Positions 17,282-26,064 of a DNA stretch of 64,000 nt are shown one piece after another. The DNA is taken from the NCBI GenBank assembly GCA_014379625.1, contig JACMLJ010000041.1, forward strand, positions 120,570 to 184,569. The letters run 5' to 3'. The notes under the pieces are model-generated. The model saw only the letters and a program-made list of their open reading frames with translations, ran no database searches and was not told the DNA's origin. The position numbers were made by a program, and so were the translations under genes. Source of the stretch: Ferruginibacter sp. Lineage in GTDB: Bacteria > Bacteroidota > Bacteroidia > Chitinophagales > Chitinophagaceae. Numbering within the stretch: position 1 is the first letter of the stretch; each line of letters opens with the position of its first letter.

Positions 17282-19462
17282 TTATGCGGGCACTTTACCC
17301 GGTTTTTCTCTGTCCCAAAAACGGTGCCTGGCAATGGCTTTTATAAATAACCCTGATAATTGCTTAACATCATCACCCATTGCAATTCCTGTCATCATCA
17401 CCTCTTTTTCGGTAAACACTTTTGGCAACTTGCGGGAAAAATAGGTTTCATCTAATACCTGTAATGCCGCAGTATCAGCAGCTATTGGTTTACAATGCTT
17501 AAAAGCCTCATTCAAAAAATGGAGCGCATCCGGTTCTGCTGCAAGTGTAGCCACACTGTTGGTTCCTCCGGGTACATATACCGCATCATACAATACGGAT
17601 GCCGTGGTAAGAAAACTTTTTGTGATGGAAAATTCCGTATTATCCTCAGCACTTAGCGGACCCAATTTAGGCGCTACCAGGTCAACCACTCCACCTTCAG
17701 CTTCCAAAGCGCTCTTCATATCATTCAGTGATTTTTCATCCACACCATCCGCCACCAATACAGCAACCCTCCTGGTGAGTATAGTATTTTTAATGGTATT
17801 CTCCATGCTTAACGCTTCAGATCTTTCGAGCGAACTTTTTACTTCAGCAGACTGGTAAGTAGCAGGATCTGCATCTGCCGGAAAACTGCCGTTCAATTGT
17901 ATGCCCTGGTTTTTGGGGATACTGATACCCAGGTACACTGCTACGGCTGCGGCAAGTCCTATATCCACCCTTGATAGCAAGATTAACACCCTTTCCCGGA
18001 TAGCAAGGGTTTGTACCTTACCGAGTTCAAAACAGAGTGCGTCGATAATATGGCTTTTTTCCGCATCAGACTGGCTATTGAAAAAAAGCTTTGCCTGGCT
18101 AAAATGATCAAGGAAACTTTTACTTCGGGTTCTTATTTTATGACTGTCGATCCTTTCCGGGAAACTTGTAAATCCCCCTTCACTTGCCTTTGCCTGAAAC
18201 GGGCAGCCGCCTCCCAACGTATTAGGTTCGTAACTTACCCTGCCTGTATTGATCGTTTGCCGCATGTGGCCGTCACGCTGGTTATTATGAACTGGGCTAA
18301 CAGGCCTGTTAATAGGTATTTCCTGGAAATTATGGCTGCCAAGCCGTGATAACTGCGTATCCACGTAGGAAAATAAACGGCCCTGTAACAGTGGATCATT
18401 GGTAATATCAATTCCTGGTATAAGGTGCCCCGGATTAAATGCTACCTGTTCTGTTTCCGCAAAAAAATTATCCGGATTTCTATTGAGCGTCATTTTACCG
18501 ATGCGTTGTACTGCAACTAATTCTTCGGGGATTATTTTTGTGGGATCCAGCAGGTCAAATTCAAATTTATGCTCATCGGCTTCAGGCACAATTTGCACAC
18601 CCAGTTCCCATTCGGGAAATGCCCCTGATTCTATGGCCTCCCAAAGATCCTGCCGGTGAAAATCAGCATTTTTGCCGGAAATTTTTTGAGCTTCATCCCA
18701 AACAACGGAGTGAACGCCTAATAATGGCTTCCAATGAAATTTTACAAAATGCGAAGCGCCTTCATTATTTATAAACCGAAACGTATGTACACCAAAACCC
18801 TCCATCATTCTCAGGCTGCGGGGTATGGCCCGATCGCTCATCGCCCACATGATCATGTGCATGCTTTCCGGCATCAATGATATAAAGTCCCAGAAAGTAT
18901 CATGCGCAGAACCCGCCTGCGGTATTTCATTGTGTGGCTCCGGCTTAACTGCATGGATCAGGTCGGGGAACTTCATGGCATCCTGTATAAAAAAAACCGG
19001 GATATTATTTCCTACAATATCATAATTACCTTCTTCTGTATAAAATTTTACGGCAAACCCCCTTACATCCCTTGCCAGGTCGGTGGACCCGCGTGACCCT
19101 GCTACGGTGGAGAATCGCACAAACACGGGTGTTTTTACACCTGTTTCGTTAAACAATCTTGCCTTTGTGTATTGACCTATCGGTTTATACAATTCAAAAA
19201 AACCATGCGCCGCCGAACCCCTGGCATGTACAATGCGCTCAGGTATGCGTTCATGGTCGAAATGATGTATCTTTTCTCTTAAAATAAAATCCTCAATAAG
19301 GGTACCGCCTCTTTCACCGGATTTTAAAGAATTCTGATTATCGTTGATTCGGAGGCCATGATTGGTAGTGAGGAATTCACCGTCATCGTATTTTTTTGCG
19401 GGCTCAATATCTGCTATTTTTTTACTATCCTTCAAATCATTTTTTTCAATTTTTTTTGCCAT
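17282..19462 (-). CDS. katE: Large-subunit heme catalase, HPII/KatE type with C-terminal GATase1-like domain
   Basis: 726 residues, matching clade II large catalases. It degrades hydrogen peroxide in the cytoplasm. The heme-side catalytic histidine is H79 in HHFDHERIPERIVHARG, the distal Asn lies in YDIVGNNIPVFFIQDAMKFPD, and the proximal heme tyrosine lies in RLFSYVDTQLSRLG. After the catalase core (about 25-510) and an alpha-helical domain comes a DJ-1/PfpI-like domain (about 585-720; RRVAVLVADGVDEKSLNDMKSALE). The next genes upstream include a ferritin-like DUF892 protein, so this stretch looks like an oxidative-stress group. Confidence 0.95.
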   Translation of the reverse strand: MAKKIEKNDLKDSKKIADIEPAKKYDDGEFLTTNHGLRINDNQNSLKSGERGGTLIEDFILREKIHHFDHERIPERIVHARGSAAHGFFELYKPIGQYTKARLFNETGVKTPVFVRFSTVAGSRGSTDLARDVRGFAVKFYTEEGNYDIVGNNIPVFFIQDAMKFPDLIHAVKPEPHNEIPQAGSAHDTFWDFISLMPESMHMIMWAMSDRAIPRSLRMMEGFGVHTFRFINNEGASHFVKFHWKPLLGVHSVVWDEAQKISGKNADFHRQDLWEAIESGAFPEWELGVQIVPEADEHKFEFDLLDPTKIIPEELVAVQRIGKMTLNRNPDNFFAETEQVAFNPGHLIPGIDITNDPLLQGRLFSYVDTQLSRLGSHNFQEIPINRPVSPVHNNQRDGHMRQTINTGRVSYEPNTLGGGCPFQAKASEGGFTSFPERIDSHKIRTRSKSFLDHFSQAKLFFNSQSDAEKSHIIDALCFELGKVQTLAIRERVLILLSRVDIGLAAAVAVYLGISIPKNQGIQLNGSFPADADPATYQSAEVKSSLERSEALSMENTIKNTILTRRVAVLVADGVDEKSLNDMKSALEAEGGVVDLVAPKLGPLSAEDNTEFSITKSFLTTASVLYDAVYVPGGTNSVATLAAEPDALHFLNEAFKHCKPIAADTAALQVLDETYFSRKLPKVFTEKEVMMTGIAMGDDVKQLSGLFIKAIARHRFWDREKPGKVPA

Positions 19463-19604
19463 GATATGGTTTATTTTAAGGTGAAGTATCTAAATTAACC
19501 GGATCGGTTAAAACTAAAGGAAGCGCTTGGATTTAAAATGTGCTAATCAGGTAATGTACTAATGTGAAAAAGCCCGAATTCCAACAACCGGTAAAATGAA
19601 CAAA

Positions 19605-19636
19605 CCAGGGAATTTTATAGTGATAAAATTCCCTGG
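19605..19636 (-). terminator. Hairpin downstream of the DUF892 gene, probable terminator
   Basis: Perfect 14-bp inverted repeat: CCAGGGAATTTTAT, loop of 4, ATAAAATTCCCTGG. It lies 74 nt past the end of the ferritin-like gene. The T-rich tract after it on the minus strand is weak. Confidence 0.55.
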
Positions 19637-19709
19637 TATTTAATTTGAATAAAATCTCATTTCTTTACTTCCCTTATCTTCTACCGTCACGGATTTTATT
19701 ACGCTTCCT

Positions 19710-20309
19710 TTATCCGGCATCTTCTTCATCAGCATCTTCATCAGCCGCTTTCAGATTTATGGATCCTTCCGCAACTTCGGATAATTTATCGTCGGCTTCC
19801 TTTTCTTCATTTAACGTCTGCAATAATAATTCTGCCGCTTCATCTTCTCCCAGGATTTTTGCGAATGCGCAAAGCGTACCATAAGTAGCAATTTCATAGT
19901 GCTCCACTTTTTGCCCGGCAGCTATAATGCCGGCATCACGAACAACACCTTCCGCCGTAGTTTCCATTATTTCGTTTCCTTCCCTGATAAGGCCATCCAT
20001 GGCTTCACATTTTTTTGCCTGGGCCTTAATACCAATAATCCCAAACACTTCTTCCAGCCTGGTAACCTGTTCCTCAGTAACTGCAAGATGATCAGTCAAT
20101 GCTGCTACCAATTGGGGAGAGGTAGCTTTTTTTATCATCTTCGGTAATGCTTTGCTAAGCGCCTTTTCTGCCCAATAAATATCTTTCAGGCTGTCTTCAA
20201 ATAAATCACGCAAACCGGTCGATTCCTGCGAATGCTGCGGCATGGATTGTTTTTGTTTTAAACCGTTTGACGAACTTTTTTTAGTGGCTGTTTTTTGAGC
20301 TGTTTTCAT
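19710..20309 (-). CDS. Ferritin-like DUF892 (YciE/YciF family) protein
   Basis: 199 residues. A lysine/serine-rich, low-complexity N-terminal tail (1-30, KTAQKKTATKK-like) precedes a four-helix ferritin-like domain (about 30-175): GLRDLFEDSLKDIYWAEKALSKALPKMIKKA, HLAVTEEQVTRLEEVFGIIG, AGIIAAGQKVEHYEIATYGTLCAFAKILGEDEAAELLLQTLNEEKEADDKLSEVA. Glu and His residues at metal-ligand positions are retained (EQ..RLEEVF, KVEHYE, EEKEAD). The acidic tail is DEDADEEDAG. Family members bind iron and are stress-induced in enterobacteria. The neighbouring catalase supports a stress role. Confidence 0.88.
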   Translation of the reverse strand: MKTAQKTATKKSSSNGLKQKQSMPQHSQESTGLRDLFEDSLKDIYWAEKALSKALPKMIKKATSPQLVAALTDHLAVTEEQVTRLEEVFGIIGIKAQAKKCEAMDGLIREGNEIMETTAEGVVRDAGIIAAGQKVEHYEIATYGTLCAFAKILGEDEAAELLLQTLNEEKEADDKLSEVAEGSINLKAADEDADEEDAG

Positions 20310-20578
20310 AATAAAAAATGTTTTAAGTTTTTGGAAATATAAAATGCGGATAAAAAAAACATGCCAATTTTTTTGAACCAGTCTTTACAAAAATTTTACA
20401 ACTTTGAGCGTTTTGTGGAAAGTATTCTACATAGTAGGAACCTCCGTCGTCATTGCCCTCCCCAGCAATTCGTTTTAAGCAGGTTTGTAACGACCTTTGA
20501 TTCGATAAAACTTCACCACAAAAAAGAGTAAAGAAATATTCGATTTGTGCCAGGACAGTTGCCGCTGAAATAGGAGGA

Positions 20579-20914
20579 TCAGAGATGGGGTATTTTCTTA
20601 TGTATATTCTCCACTTCCGTGATAAACAGGCTTACATCAGGATCCGCATAAGCTCCATAAGCATCAACAATGGTTCCTTTTTTACCATCCTGCGTTTCAA
20701 TCACATACATGATGCTGCTATCTTCAGGATCAGACTGTCCTTCAAAGCGGAAGAAATTAATAATGGTGATATCAGCCGGATCATATAATTTGTCGGAACT
20801 TAAACACTTTAGCCGGCTGTCTTCTATTTTAAAATTTTCGGTATATCCATCCTGCATCATTTTTTGATGACACTCTACCAGGGATTTCAAATACGGGGGA
20901 GTTGGTGCATTCAT
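20579..20914 (-). CDS. Small conserved Bacteroidetes protein, function unknown
   Basis: 111 residues, soluble, opening MNAPTPPYLKSLVECHQKMMQDGYTENFKIEDSRLKCL and carrying YDPADITIINFFRFEGQSDPEDSSIMYVIETQDGKKGTIVDAYG. This RFEGxSDPxDxxxxYxIE pattern belongs to a small family that automated pipelines sometimes label phosphoribosylpyrophosphate synthetase. The label is surely wrong, since no PRPP synthetase motif is present. No membrane segment. Role unknown. Confidence 0.7.
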   Translation of the reverse strand: MNAPTPPYLKSLVECHQKMMQDGYTENFKIEDSRLKCLSSDKLYDPADITIINFFRFEGQSDPEDSSIMYVIETQDGKKGTIVDAYGAYADPDVSLFITEVENIHKKIPHL

Positions 20915-21381
20915 AATTATTTTTTTGTTTGATGATTAGCCGGTAACCCTTAACAAATTTATTTACGCATGGTTACTTAGTTGATCACAGGACGCAAAAT
21001 ATATTCCAATCATTTAATAAAGTCGCCGGATCCATGCAGTGCCTTTCGTTTTGCCCGGCCGATTTCTTTTTTACTGGCTAAATAATCAGTTTACCATAAC
21101 AGGCAAAACCGGTGAAGCTATTAGAAACAATTAATTAATCTTACAATCATTCATGCTCCTGGGTAATTCTAAAGTTTTGTGTAAAATTTTCTACAGGATA
21201 ACCAAGCCGTTTAAAATGCCAGTTATAATCCCCTTTGTACCCGATGAACCATTATGGGGTTCATATTAAACTGACTGGCAGCAAAAATAATTCACCAGAC
21301 CGTCGCAAATGGAACGACAGTACCGGCTAAACCCAAATCCACAATCCCCCGTGTTTATTAAAAAACTTTAAAGATATTTGT
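20915..21381. other. Intergenic region between divergent genes, nothing recognised
   Basis: About 467 bp without coding signal or a clear repeat. It separates a small minus-strand gene from the NamZ gene and should contain both promoters. Confidence 0.5.
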
Positions 21382-22683
21382 ATGATGAAGTATTTTTTTG
21401 GCTTTGTATTAATTGCGGTGTTTTTAATAAGGTGTACCGGCTCTGCAAATGTGGCAACTGGCAGGGAAGATAAAACACCAGCGCTCGATTACCCGACACA
21501 GGTTCCCGGCAGTGAAGTGGCTGTGATCATTCCCGGCGCTGAACGTATGCAGGTTTACCTTCCTTTTTTAAAAGGAAAGTCGGTTGCCGTTTTTGCCAAC
21601 CAAACCAGTACGGTTAAAAACAGCCACCTGGCGGATACTTTGATAAAAAGCGGTATCAGGATTGTGAAGATCTTTGGGCCCGAACACGGCTTTCGCGGGG
21701 TGGCCGATGCAGGGGAACAGGTAACTGATACCCGGGATAAAAAAACAGGCATCCCTGTAATCAGTTTATACGGCGATCATAAAAAACCCACCGCAGAAGA
21801 TCTTAAAGATGTAGACATCATTGTTTTTGATATACAGGATGTGGGCGTAAGGTTTTACACTTTTATTTCTTCCCTGCAATATGTACTGGAAGCCGCATTG
21901 GAAAACCACAAACCTTTACTGATACTGGATCGTCCTAACCCCAATGGTTTTTATGTAGATGGCCCGGTGCTCGATATGAAGTTTAAAAGTTTTATCGGCA
22001 TGCAGCCGGTACCGGTTGTGTATGGCATGACCATCGGCGAATATGCGCTGATGCTGGCAGGTGAAAAATGGCTGTCTCCCCGGGCCAATGCCATCAATGC
22101 TTACAACCTATCCACTAAGCCAACGGCAGATACGCCCTTTCATATACAGGTAATAAAGTGCGCAGGTTACGATCATAACAGCAAATATATTTTACCCGTA
22201 AATCCTTCACCTAACTTAAAATCCATGCAGGCTATTTACCTCTACCCTTCCACTTGTTTTTTTGAAGGTACAGTATTAAGTGAAGGCAGAGGTACGGATG
22301 CCCCTTTCCAAATTTTTGGTCATCCGACACTGCCCCGAAATTTGTACGCTTTTACACCAAAACCAAATTTGGGCGCTAAAAGCAGTAAATGTTTTTATCA
22401 AAAATGTTACGGCTGGAATTTATCCGGCACCAATGAAGCGGTGTTAAAAAAAACAGGTAACGCTATTCAACTGAATTTTTTGCTGGATGCTTATAAACTT
22501 TTTCCGGGTAAGGATAGCTTTTTCTTAAAAAATAATTTTATTAATAAATTAGCGGGCAATGACCTGCTGCAGCAACAGGTAAAACAAGGAAAAACCGCCA
22601 CCGAGATAAAGGAGAGCTGGGAGCCTGCATTGGGTAATTTTAAAATAACGAGGAAGAAGTATTTATTGTACAAAGACTTTTAA
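21382..22683 (+). CDS. namZ: Exo-beta-N-acetylmuramidase NamZ (DUF1343) lipoprotein
   Basis: 433 residues with a lipoprotein signal (FVLIAVFLIRC, Cys18). The DUF1343/NamZ core (about 55-433) has KSVAVFANQTSTVKNSHLADTL, KIFGPEHGFRGVADAGE, PVISLYGDHKKPT, VFDIQDVGVRFYTFISSL and LILDRPNPNG. NamZ releases MurNAc from the non-reducing ends of peptidoglycan fragments for cell-wall recycling. In Bacteroidetes it is usually exported or lipid-anchored, as here. The gene is 50 bp before fmt on the same strand, so transcription may be linked although function is not. Confidence 0.9.
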   Translation: MMKYFFGFVLIAVFLIRCTGSANVATGREDKTPALDYPTQVPGSEVAVIIPGAERMQVYLPFLKGKSVAVFANQTSTVKNSHLADTLIKSGIRIVKIFGPEHGFRGVADAGEQVTDTRDKKTGIPVISLYGDHKKPTAEDLKDVDIIVFDIQDVGVRFYTFISSLQYVLEAALENHKPLLILDRPNPNGFYVDGPVLDMKFKSFIGMQPVPVVYGMTIGEYALMLAGEKWLSPRANAINAYNLSTKPTADTPFHIQVIKCAGYDHNSKYILPVNPSPNLKSMQAIYLYPSTCFFEGTVLSEGRGTDAPFQIFGHPTLPRNLYAFTPKPNLGAKSSKCFYQKCYGWNLSGTNEAVLKKTGNAIQLNFLLDAYKLFPGKDSFFLKNNFINKLAGNDLLQQQVKQGKTATEIKESWEPALGNFKITRKKYLLYKDF

Positions 22684-22733
22684 CCTCCGCCTGCTAAACC
22701 AGGCTCCTGCACTTAAAAAATTATGACCCGGAA

Positions 22734-23807
22734 ATGATTGAACAGAAAATAAAATCAGCTAATTTAAGCACTACTGCTGATTTTCCTTTACAAGAACGGG
22801 TTGGCCCGCGGATCGTATTTATGGGTACGCCCGAATTTGCCGTGGCGGCTTTAGCTAAGCTGTTGAACGCCGGTTTAAATATAGCAGGTGTGGTGACTGC
22901 GCCGGATAAGCCCGGTGGCCGGGGTTTGGAAATGCAGCAGAGCGCCGTAAAAAAATACTCCACGGAACAAGGCTTGCGTATTTTACAACCGGAAAAATTA
23001 AAGAATCCCCAATTTTTAGACCAACTGAAAAGCCTGCACGCGGATCTTCAAATTGTGGTAGCTTTTCGTATGTTACCCGAAATAGTGTGGAACATGCCAC
23101 CCATGGGAACGGTTAATTTACATGGTTCTTTATTGCCCCAATACCGTGGCGCAGCTCCTATTAACTGGGCCATCATCAACGGAGAAAAAGAAACCGGTGT
23201 AACTACTTTTAAACTTCAGCATGAAATTGATACCGGTAATATTTTATTGACCGCTGTAATCCCGATTGGTGAGGAGGAGACCGCCGGGGAGTTGCATGAC
23301 AGAATGAAAGAAACAGGAGCTGAACTATTATTAAGTACTGTAAAAGGATTAACCGAAGGAAATTTGGTGGAAACACCTCAAAGCCGGCCTGGCGAAGACC
23401 TGTCATTTTTAAAACGGCCAGACGGAGACCGTCAGACTGTTTTAAAGAAGGCCCCAAAAATATTTACGGAAACCTGCCAGATTGATTGGAACAAACCGGT
23501 AGAAGAAGTATATAACCTGGTAAGGGGTTTATCTCCCTACCCCGCCGCTTTTACATTTCTGGAAGGGAAAAAATTGAAGGTATTTAGGGTAGATAAGGTT
23601 TATGAGGAACAGGAAGCAGATAAAGGAAATGAAGTATATAAGGTAAATAAAGTACCTGTAGTTGCCGCGGGAGAATTTGAAACGGATAAAAAAACATTTT
23701 TATATTTCGCTTGCATGAACGGTTATATCTACATCAAGGAACTGCAATTGGAGGGGAAAAAGAAAATGATGGTGGAAGACTTTTTAAGGGGATACAGGTG
23801 GGGCTGA
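22734..23807 (+). CDS. fmt: Methionyl-tRNA formyltransferase
   Basis: 357 residues. It formylates initiator Met-tRNA with 10-formyl-THF. The N-terminal catalytic domain begins at RIVFMGTPEFAV (residue 26 onward; the first 25 residues are an extension, and no better ATG precedes the motif). Catalytic Asn-His-Asp features are in VNLHGSLLPQYRGAAPINWAIINGE and the following QHEIDTGNILL. The C-terminal tRNA-binding domain (about 225-357) contains a short Glu/Lys-rich insertion (EEQEADKGNEVYKVNK). Heptanucleotide repeats start immediately after its stop codon. Confidence 0.93.
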   Translation: MIEQKIKSANLSTTADFPLQERVGPRIVFMGTPEFAVAALAKLLNAGLNIAGVVTAPDKPGGRGLEMQQSAVKKYSTEQGLRILQPEKLKNPQFLDQLKSLHADLQIVVAFRMLPEIVWNMPPMGTVNLHGSLLPQYRGAAPINWAIINGEKETGVTTFKLQHEIDTGNILLTAVIPIGEEETAGELHDRMKETGAELLLSTVKGLTEGNLVETPQSRPGEDLSFLKRPDGDRQTVLKKAPKIFTETCQIDWNKPVEEVYNLVRGLSPYPAAFTFLEGKKLKVFRVDKVYEEQEADKGNEVYKVNKVPVVAAGEFETDKKTFLYFACMNGYIYIKELQLEGKKKMMVEDFLRGYRWG

Positions 23808-23808
23808 A

Positions 23809-23836
23809 TGGCAATTGGCAAAAGGAAATTGGCAAT
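23809..23836. repeat. Heptanucleotide repeat array, four units
   Basis: TGGCAAT, TGGCAAA, AGGAAAT, TGGCAAT follow each other in register right after the fmt stop codon. Confidence 0.7.
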
Positions 23837-23873
23837 CGTATCAAACATCAACTTCACTTTCAAAAATTGTCAG

Positions 23874-23906
23874 GTATCCAGTATCCTGTATCGAGTATCC
23901 AGTATC
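23874..23906. repeat. Heptanucleotide repeat array GTATCCN, 4.7 units
   Basis: GTATCCA, GTATCCT, GTATCGA, GTATCCA, GTATC in tandem between fmt and the aminotransferase gene. Confidence 0.85.
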
Positions 23907-23917
23907 AAACATTCACC

Positions 23918-23933
23918 CCCGATAGCTATCGGG
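23918..23933. repeat. Perfect 16-bp palindrome
   Basis: CCCGATAGCTATCGGG, self-complementary, 27 bp before the aminotransferase start codon. I recognise this palindrome as one that recurs in Bacteroidetes genomes. It could be an operator or a dispersed repeat. Confidence 0.7.
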
Positions 23934-23959
23934 TCACCTTTCACCATTATCTTTGTGAC

Positions 23960-25165
23960 ATGCTAACCATCAGTCATCGCGGACAACAAATGCCGCCCTC
24001 TCCAATACGGAAATTAGTGCCGTATGCAGAAGCCGCAAAAAAAAGGGGCACCAGGGTATTTCACCTCAACATTGGCCAGCCGGATATTGATACCCCTGAA
24101 CAAATATTAGATGCAGTGCGTAACAGTGATTTCAAAGTGCTGGAATACAGCCATAGCGCGGGTAACGAAAGCTACCGGAAGAAACTGGTGGAATATTATG
24201 CCCGGGTAGGTATTAATGTAACGGCAGATCAAATCATTGTAACCACGGGTGGCAGCGAAGCTATTTTATTTGGCTTTATGGCATGTTTAGATGCAGGGGA
24301 CGAGGTAATAATACCTGAACCTTTTTATGCCAACTATAACGGCTTTGCTGTGGAGGCAGGGGTTATTGTACAACCCATTACCTCCTCTATCGAAAATGGT
24401 TTCGCCCTCCCCCCCATGGCGGATTTTGAAAAAGTAATTACTGCCAAAACAAAAGCGATTGTTATTTGTAATCCCAATAATCCAACCGGGTATTTGTACA
24501 GCAAAGAGGAGATGGAAATATTAAAGCAGCTCATTGTAAAACATAACCTTTATTTATTTGCGGATGAGGCTTACCGTGAGTTTTGCTATGAAGGTACCCA
24601 CACCAGTTTCATGCAACTGGAAGGTGTAGACGACCATATCGTTTTAATGGATACCATCAGTAAAAGATACAGCGCCTGTGGCGGGCGCATTGGCGCGCTG
24701 GTTACTAAAAATACGGCCGTTCTCAGTTCAGTAATAAAATTTGCCCAGGCGAGACTAAGCCCCCCCAGCTTTGCGCAGATTTTAGGGGAAGCGGCGGTTG
24801 ATTTACCGGCCAATTATTTTGATACCACCAGGGCGGAATATAAAAAAAGAAGGGATACCATCGTAAAAAGACTCAATGCCATACCCGGCGTGTTTTGCCC
24901 CAACCCGGGTGGCGCTTTTTATGCCATGGCCAAATTACCCGTTGATGATGCGGATGAGTTCTGCCAATGGTTGCTGGAATCATTTTCGTATAAAGGACAA
25001 ACCGTTATGCTGGCGCCTGCTACCGGTTTTTATGGTACCCCAGGACTGGGTAAACAGGAAGTGAGGCTGGCTTATGTACTTAATACGAACGCCATTAATC
25101 TAGCAATGGATTGCCTTGAGAAAGCACTGGAAGCATATAAAAGCAGGGTAGGCGATAAACAGTAA
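23960..25165 (+). CDS. PLP-dependent aminotransferase class I/II (aspartate aminotransferase family)
   Basis: 401 residues from the ATG at 23960 (MLTISHRGQQMPPSPIRKLVPYAEAAKKRGTRVFHLNIGQPDIDTPEQ). The frame is open upstream to 23711, but that stretch is translated repeat DNA and overlaps fmt, so it is rejected. Fold-type I signatures are LNIGQPDIDTP, VTTGGSEAILFGF, NPNNPTGYLYSKEE, FADEAYREF and the PLP lysine in DTISKRYSACGGRIG (K235), with a final arginine in GKQEVRLAYVL. It probably transfers amino groups between an amino acid and 2-oxoglutarate; the exact substrate is not readable. Confidence 0.92.
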   Translation: MLTISHRGQQMPPSPIRKLVPYAEAAKKRGTRVFHLNIGQPDIDTPEQILDAVRNSDFKVLEYSHSAGNESYRKKLVEYYARVGINVTADQIIVTTGGSEAILFGFMACLDAGDEVIIPEPFYANYNGFAVEAGVIVQPITSSIENGFALPPMADFEKVITAKTKAIVICNPNNPTGYLYSKEEMEILKQLIVKHNLYLFADEAYREFCYEGTHTSFMQLEGVDDHIVLMDTISKRYSACGGRIGALVTKNTAVLSSVIKFAQARLSPPSFAQILGEAAVDLPANYFDTTRAEYKKRRDTIVKRLNAIPGVFCPNPGGAFYAMAKLPVDDADEFCQWLLESFSYKGQTVMLAPATGFYGTPGLGKQEVRLAYVLNTNAINLAMDCLEKALEAYKSRVGDKQ

Positions 25166-25260
25166 GCAATGGGCAATAGGCAGTCGTCACTTGTCAATTG
25201 TCAATGGGCAATGGGCATAAATTCATAAATTCACCATTCACCATCCCACCATTCACCATT
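25166..25260. repeat. Drifting heptanucleotide repeat array, about 13 units
   Basis: The intergenic stretch reads in near-perfect 7-nt register: GCAATGG GCAATAG, GCAGTCG TCACTTG, TCAATTG TCAATGG, GCAATGG GCATAAA, TTCATAA ATTCACC, ATTCACC, one 8-mer ATCCCACC, ATTCACC. The unit changes gradually along the array. Confidence 0.75.
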
Positions 25261-25267
25261 ACGAACA

Positions 25268-26044
25268 TTATTTTTTCACAATCACCTGCATGGCGTAATC
25301 GTAGGTATCCAACGGGGTGAACCTGATTTTTTCAGGTGTCGCGAAACTTAAATACCGCTGTAGTTTTTCTTTGGTAAACCGTTGGGACCAAAAGCCTTCT
25401 TTTGTTGCCGTGAAACTATCCTGTGCATTGGTAATAACCGACATCCCCATTTTGGCATAAGATTCTTCCTGTTTTAAACGGGTAGCTTCATTGTCAATAT
25501 AGCATGCCCCTATCACCAGTTCGCCACCCGGATGCAGGAGACCGTAGGCGCTTTCAAAAATGGTTTCAAATTTTTCATTACGCGAAAGGTCTAATCGTCC
25601 GCTTGCTGTTTTATATGTTTCAAAAGAAAAATTATCCGGGTAAAAATTACCCGCCGTGAACCAGGTGGTGATTACTAAATCATATTTTTTTTGCCAGTCA
25701 TTTAAATTCACCGCTTCAAAAAAATAAGCGGTTACCTTATCCTGTATGTTTAAATCAGTGATATTTTTAGTGGCAATATTTACACAGGCCCGGGCATTAT
25801 CCGTACCATCATAAACGGCTACCGTATCCCATATCTCTTTTATGCCGCATAAATGTTTTGGGATTCGGCCGTTGCCAATACCAATATCCAAAATAGCCAA
25901 CGGCCTCCCGAGTTCATTTGCCAATCCCGTGATTACTTTTTTCAATTCAATAAACTCCGCCCATTGTGCCTGTACCAGGTGTTCGGAGATATAGTTAAGG
26001 TTAAAGGATTTTTCAACCGTATTTGCATTATCATACATTGCCAT
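25268..26044 (-). CDS. Class I SAM-dependent methyltransferase
   Basis: 258 residues. The Rossmann SAM-binding motif I is LAILDIGIGNGRIPKHL (about 51-67), followed by acidic loop VAVYDGTDNARACVNIA and the motif IV region KYDLVITTWFTAG. The C-terminal part (about 165-258) carries LLHPGGELVIGACYID, the usual post-motif strand. The substrate is unknown. It is 21 bp from the next methyltransferase gene and runs in the same direction, so the two plus the GNAT gene form a likely operon. Confidence 0.85.
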   Translation of the reverse strand: MAMYDNANTVEKSFNLNYISEHLVQAQWAEFIELKKVITGLANELGRPLAILDIGIGNGRIPKHLCGIKEIWDTVAVYDGTDNARACVNIATKNITDLNIQDKVTAYFFEAVNLNDWQKKYDLVITTWFTAGNFYPDNFSFETYKTASGRLDLSRNEKFETIFESAYGLLHPGGELVIGACYIDNEATRLKQEESYAKMGMSVITNAQDSFTATKEGFWSQRFTKEKLQRYLSFATPEKIRFTPLDTYDYAMQVIVKK

Positions 26045-26064
26045 GATGGGTAAATTTTATTGTT

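Noticed and set aside
23874..23906. Possible CRISPR-like repeats
   Set aside because: Units are 7 nt with no spacers and no cas genes; it is a tandem heptamer array.
23711..23959. N-terminal extension of the aminotransferase frame
   Set aside because: It overlaps fmt and translates heptamer repeat DNA; the family begins at the ATG at 23960.
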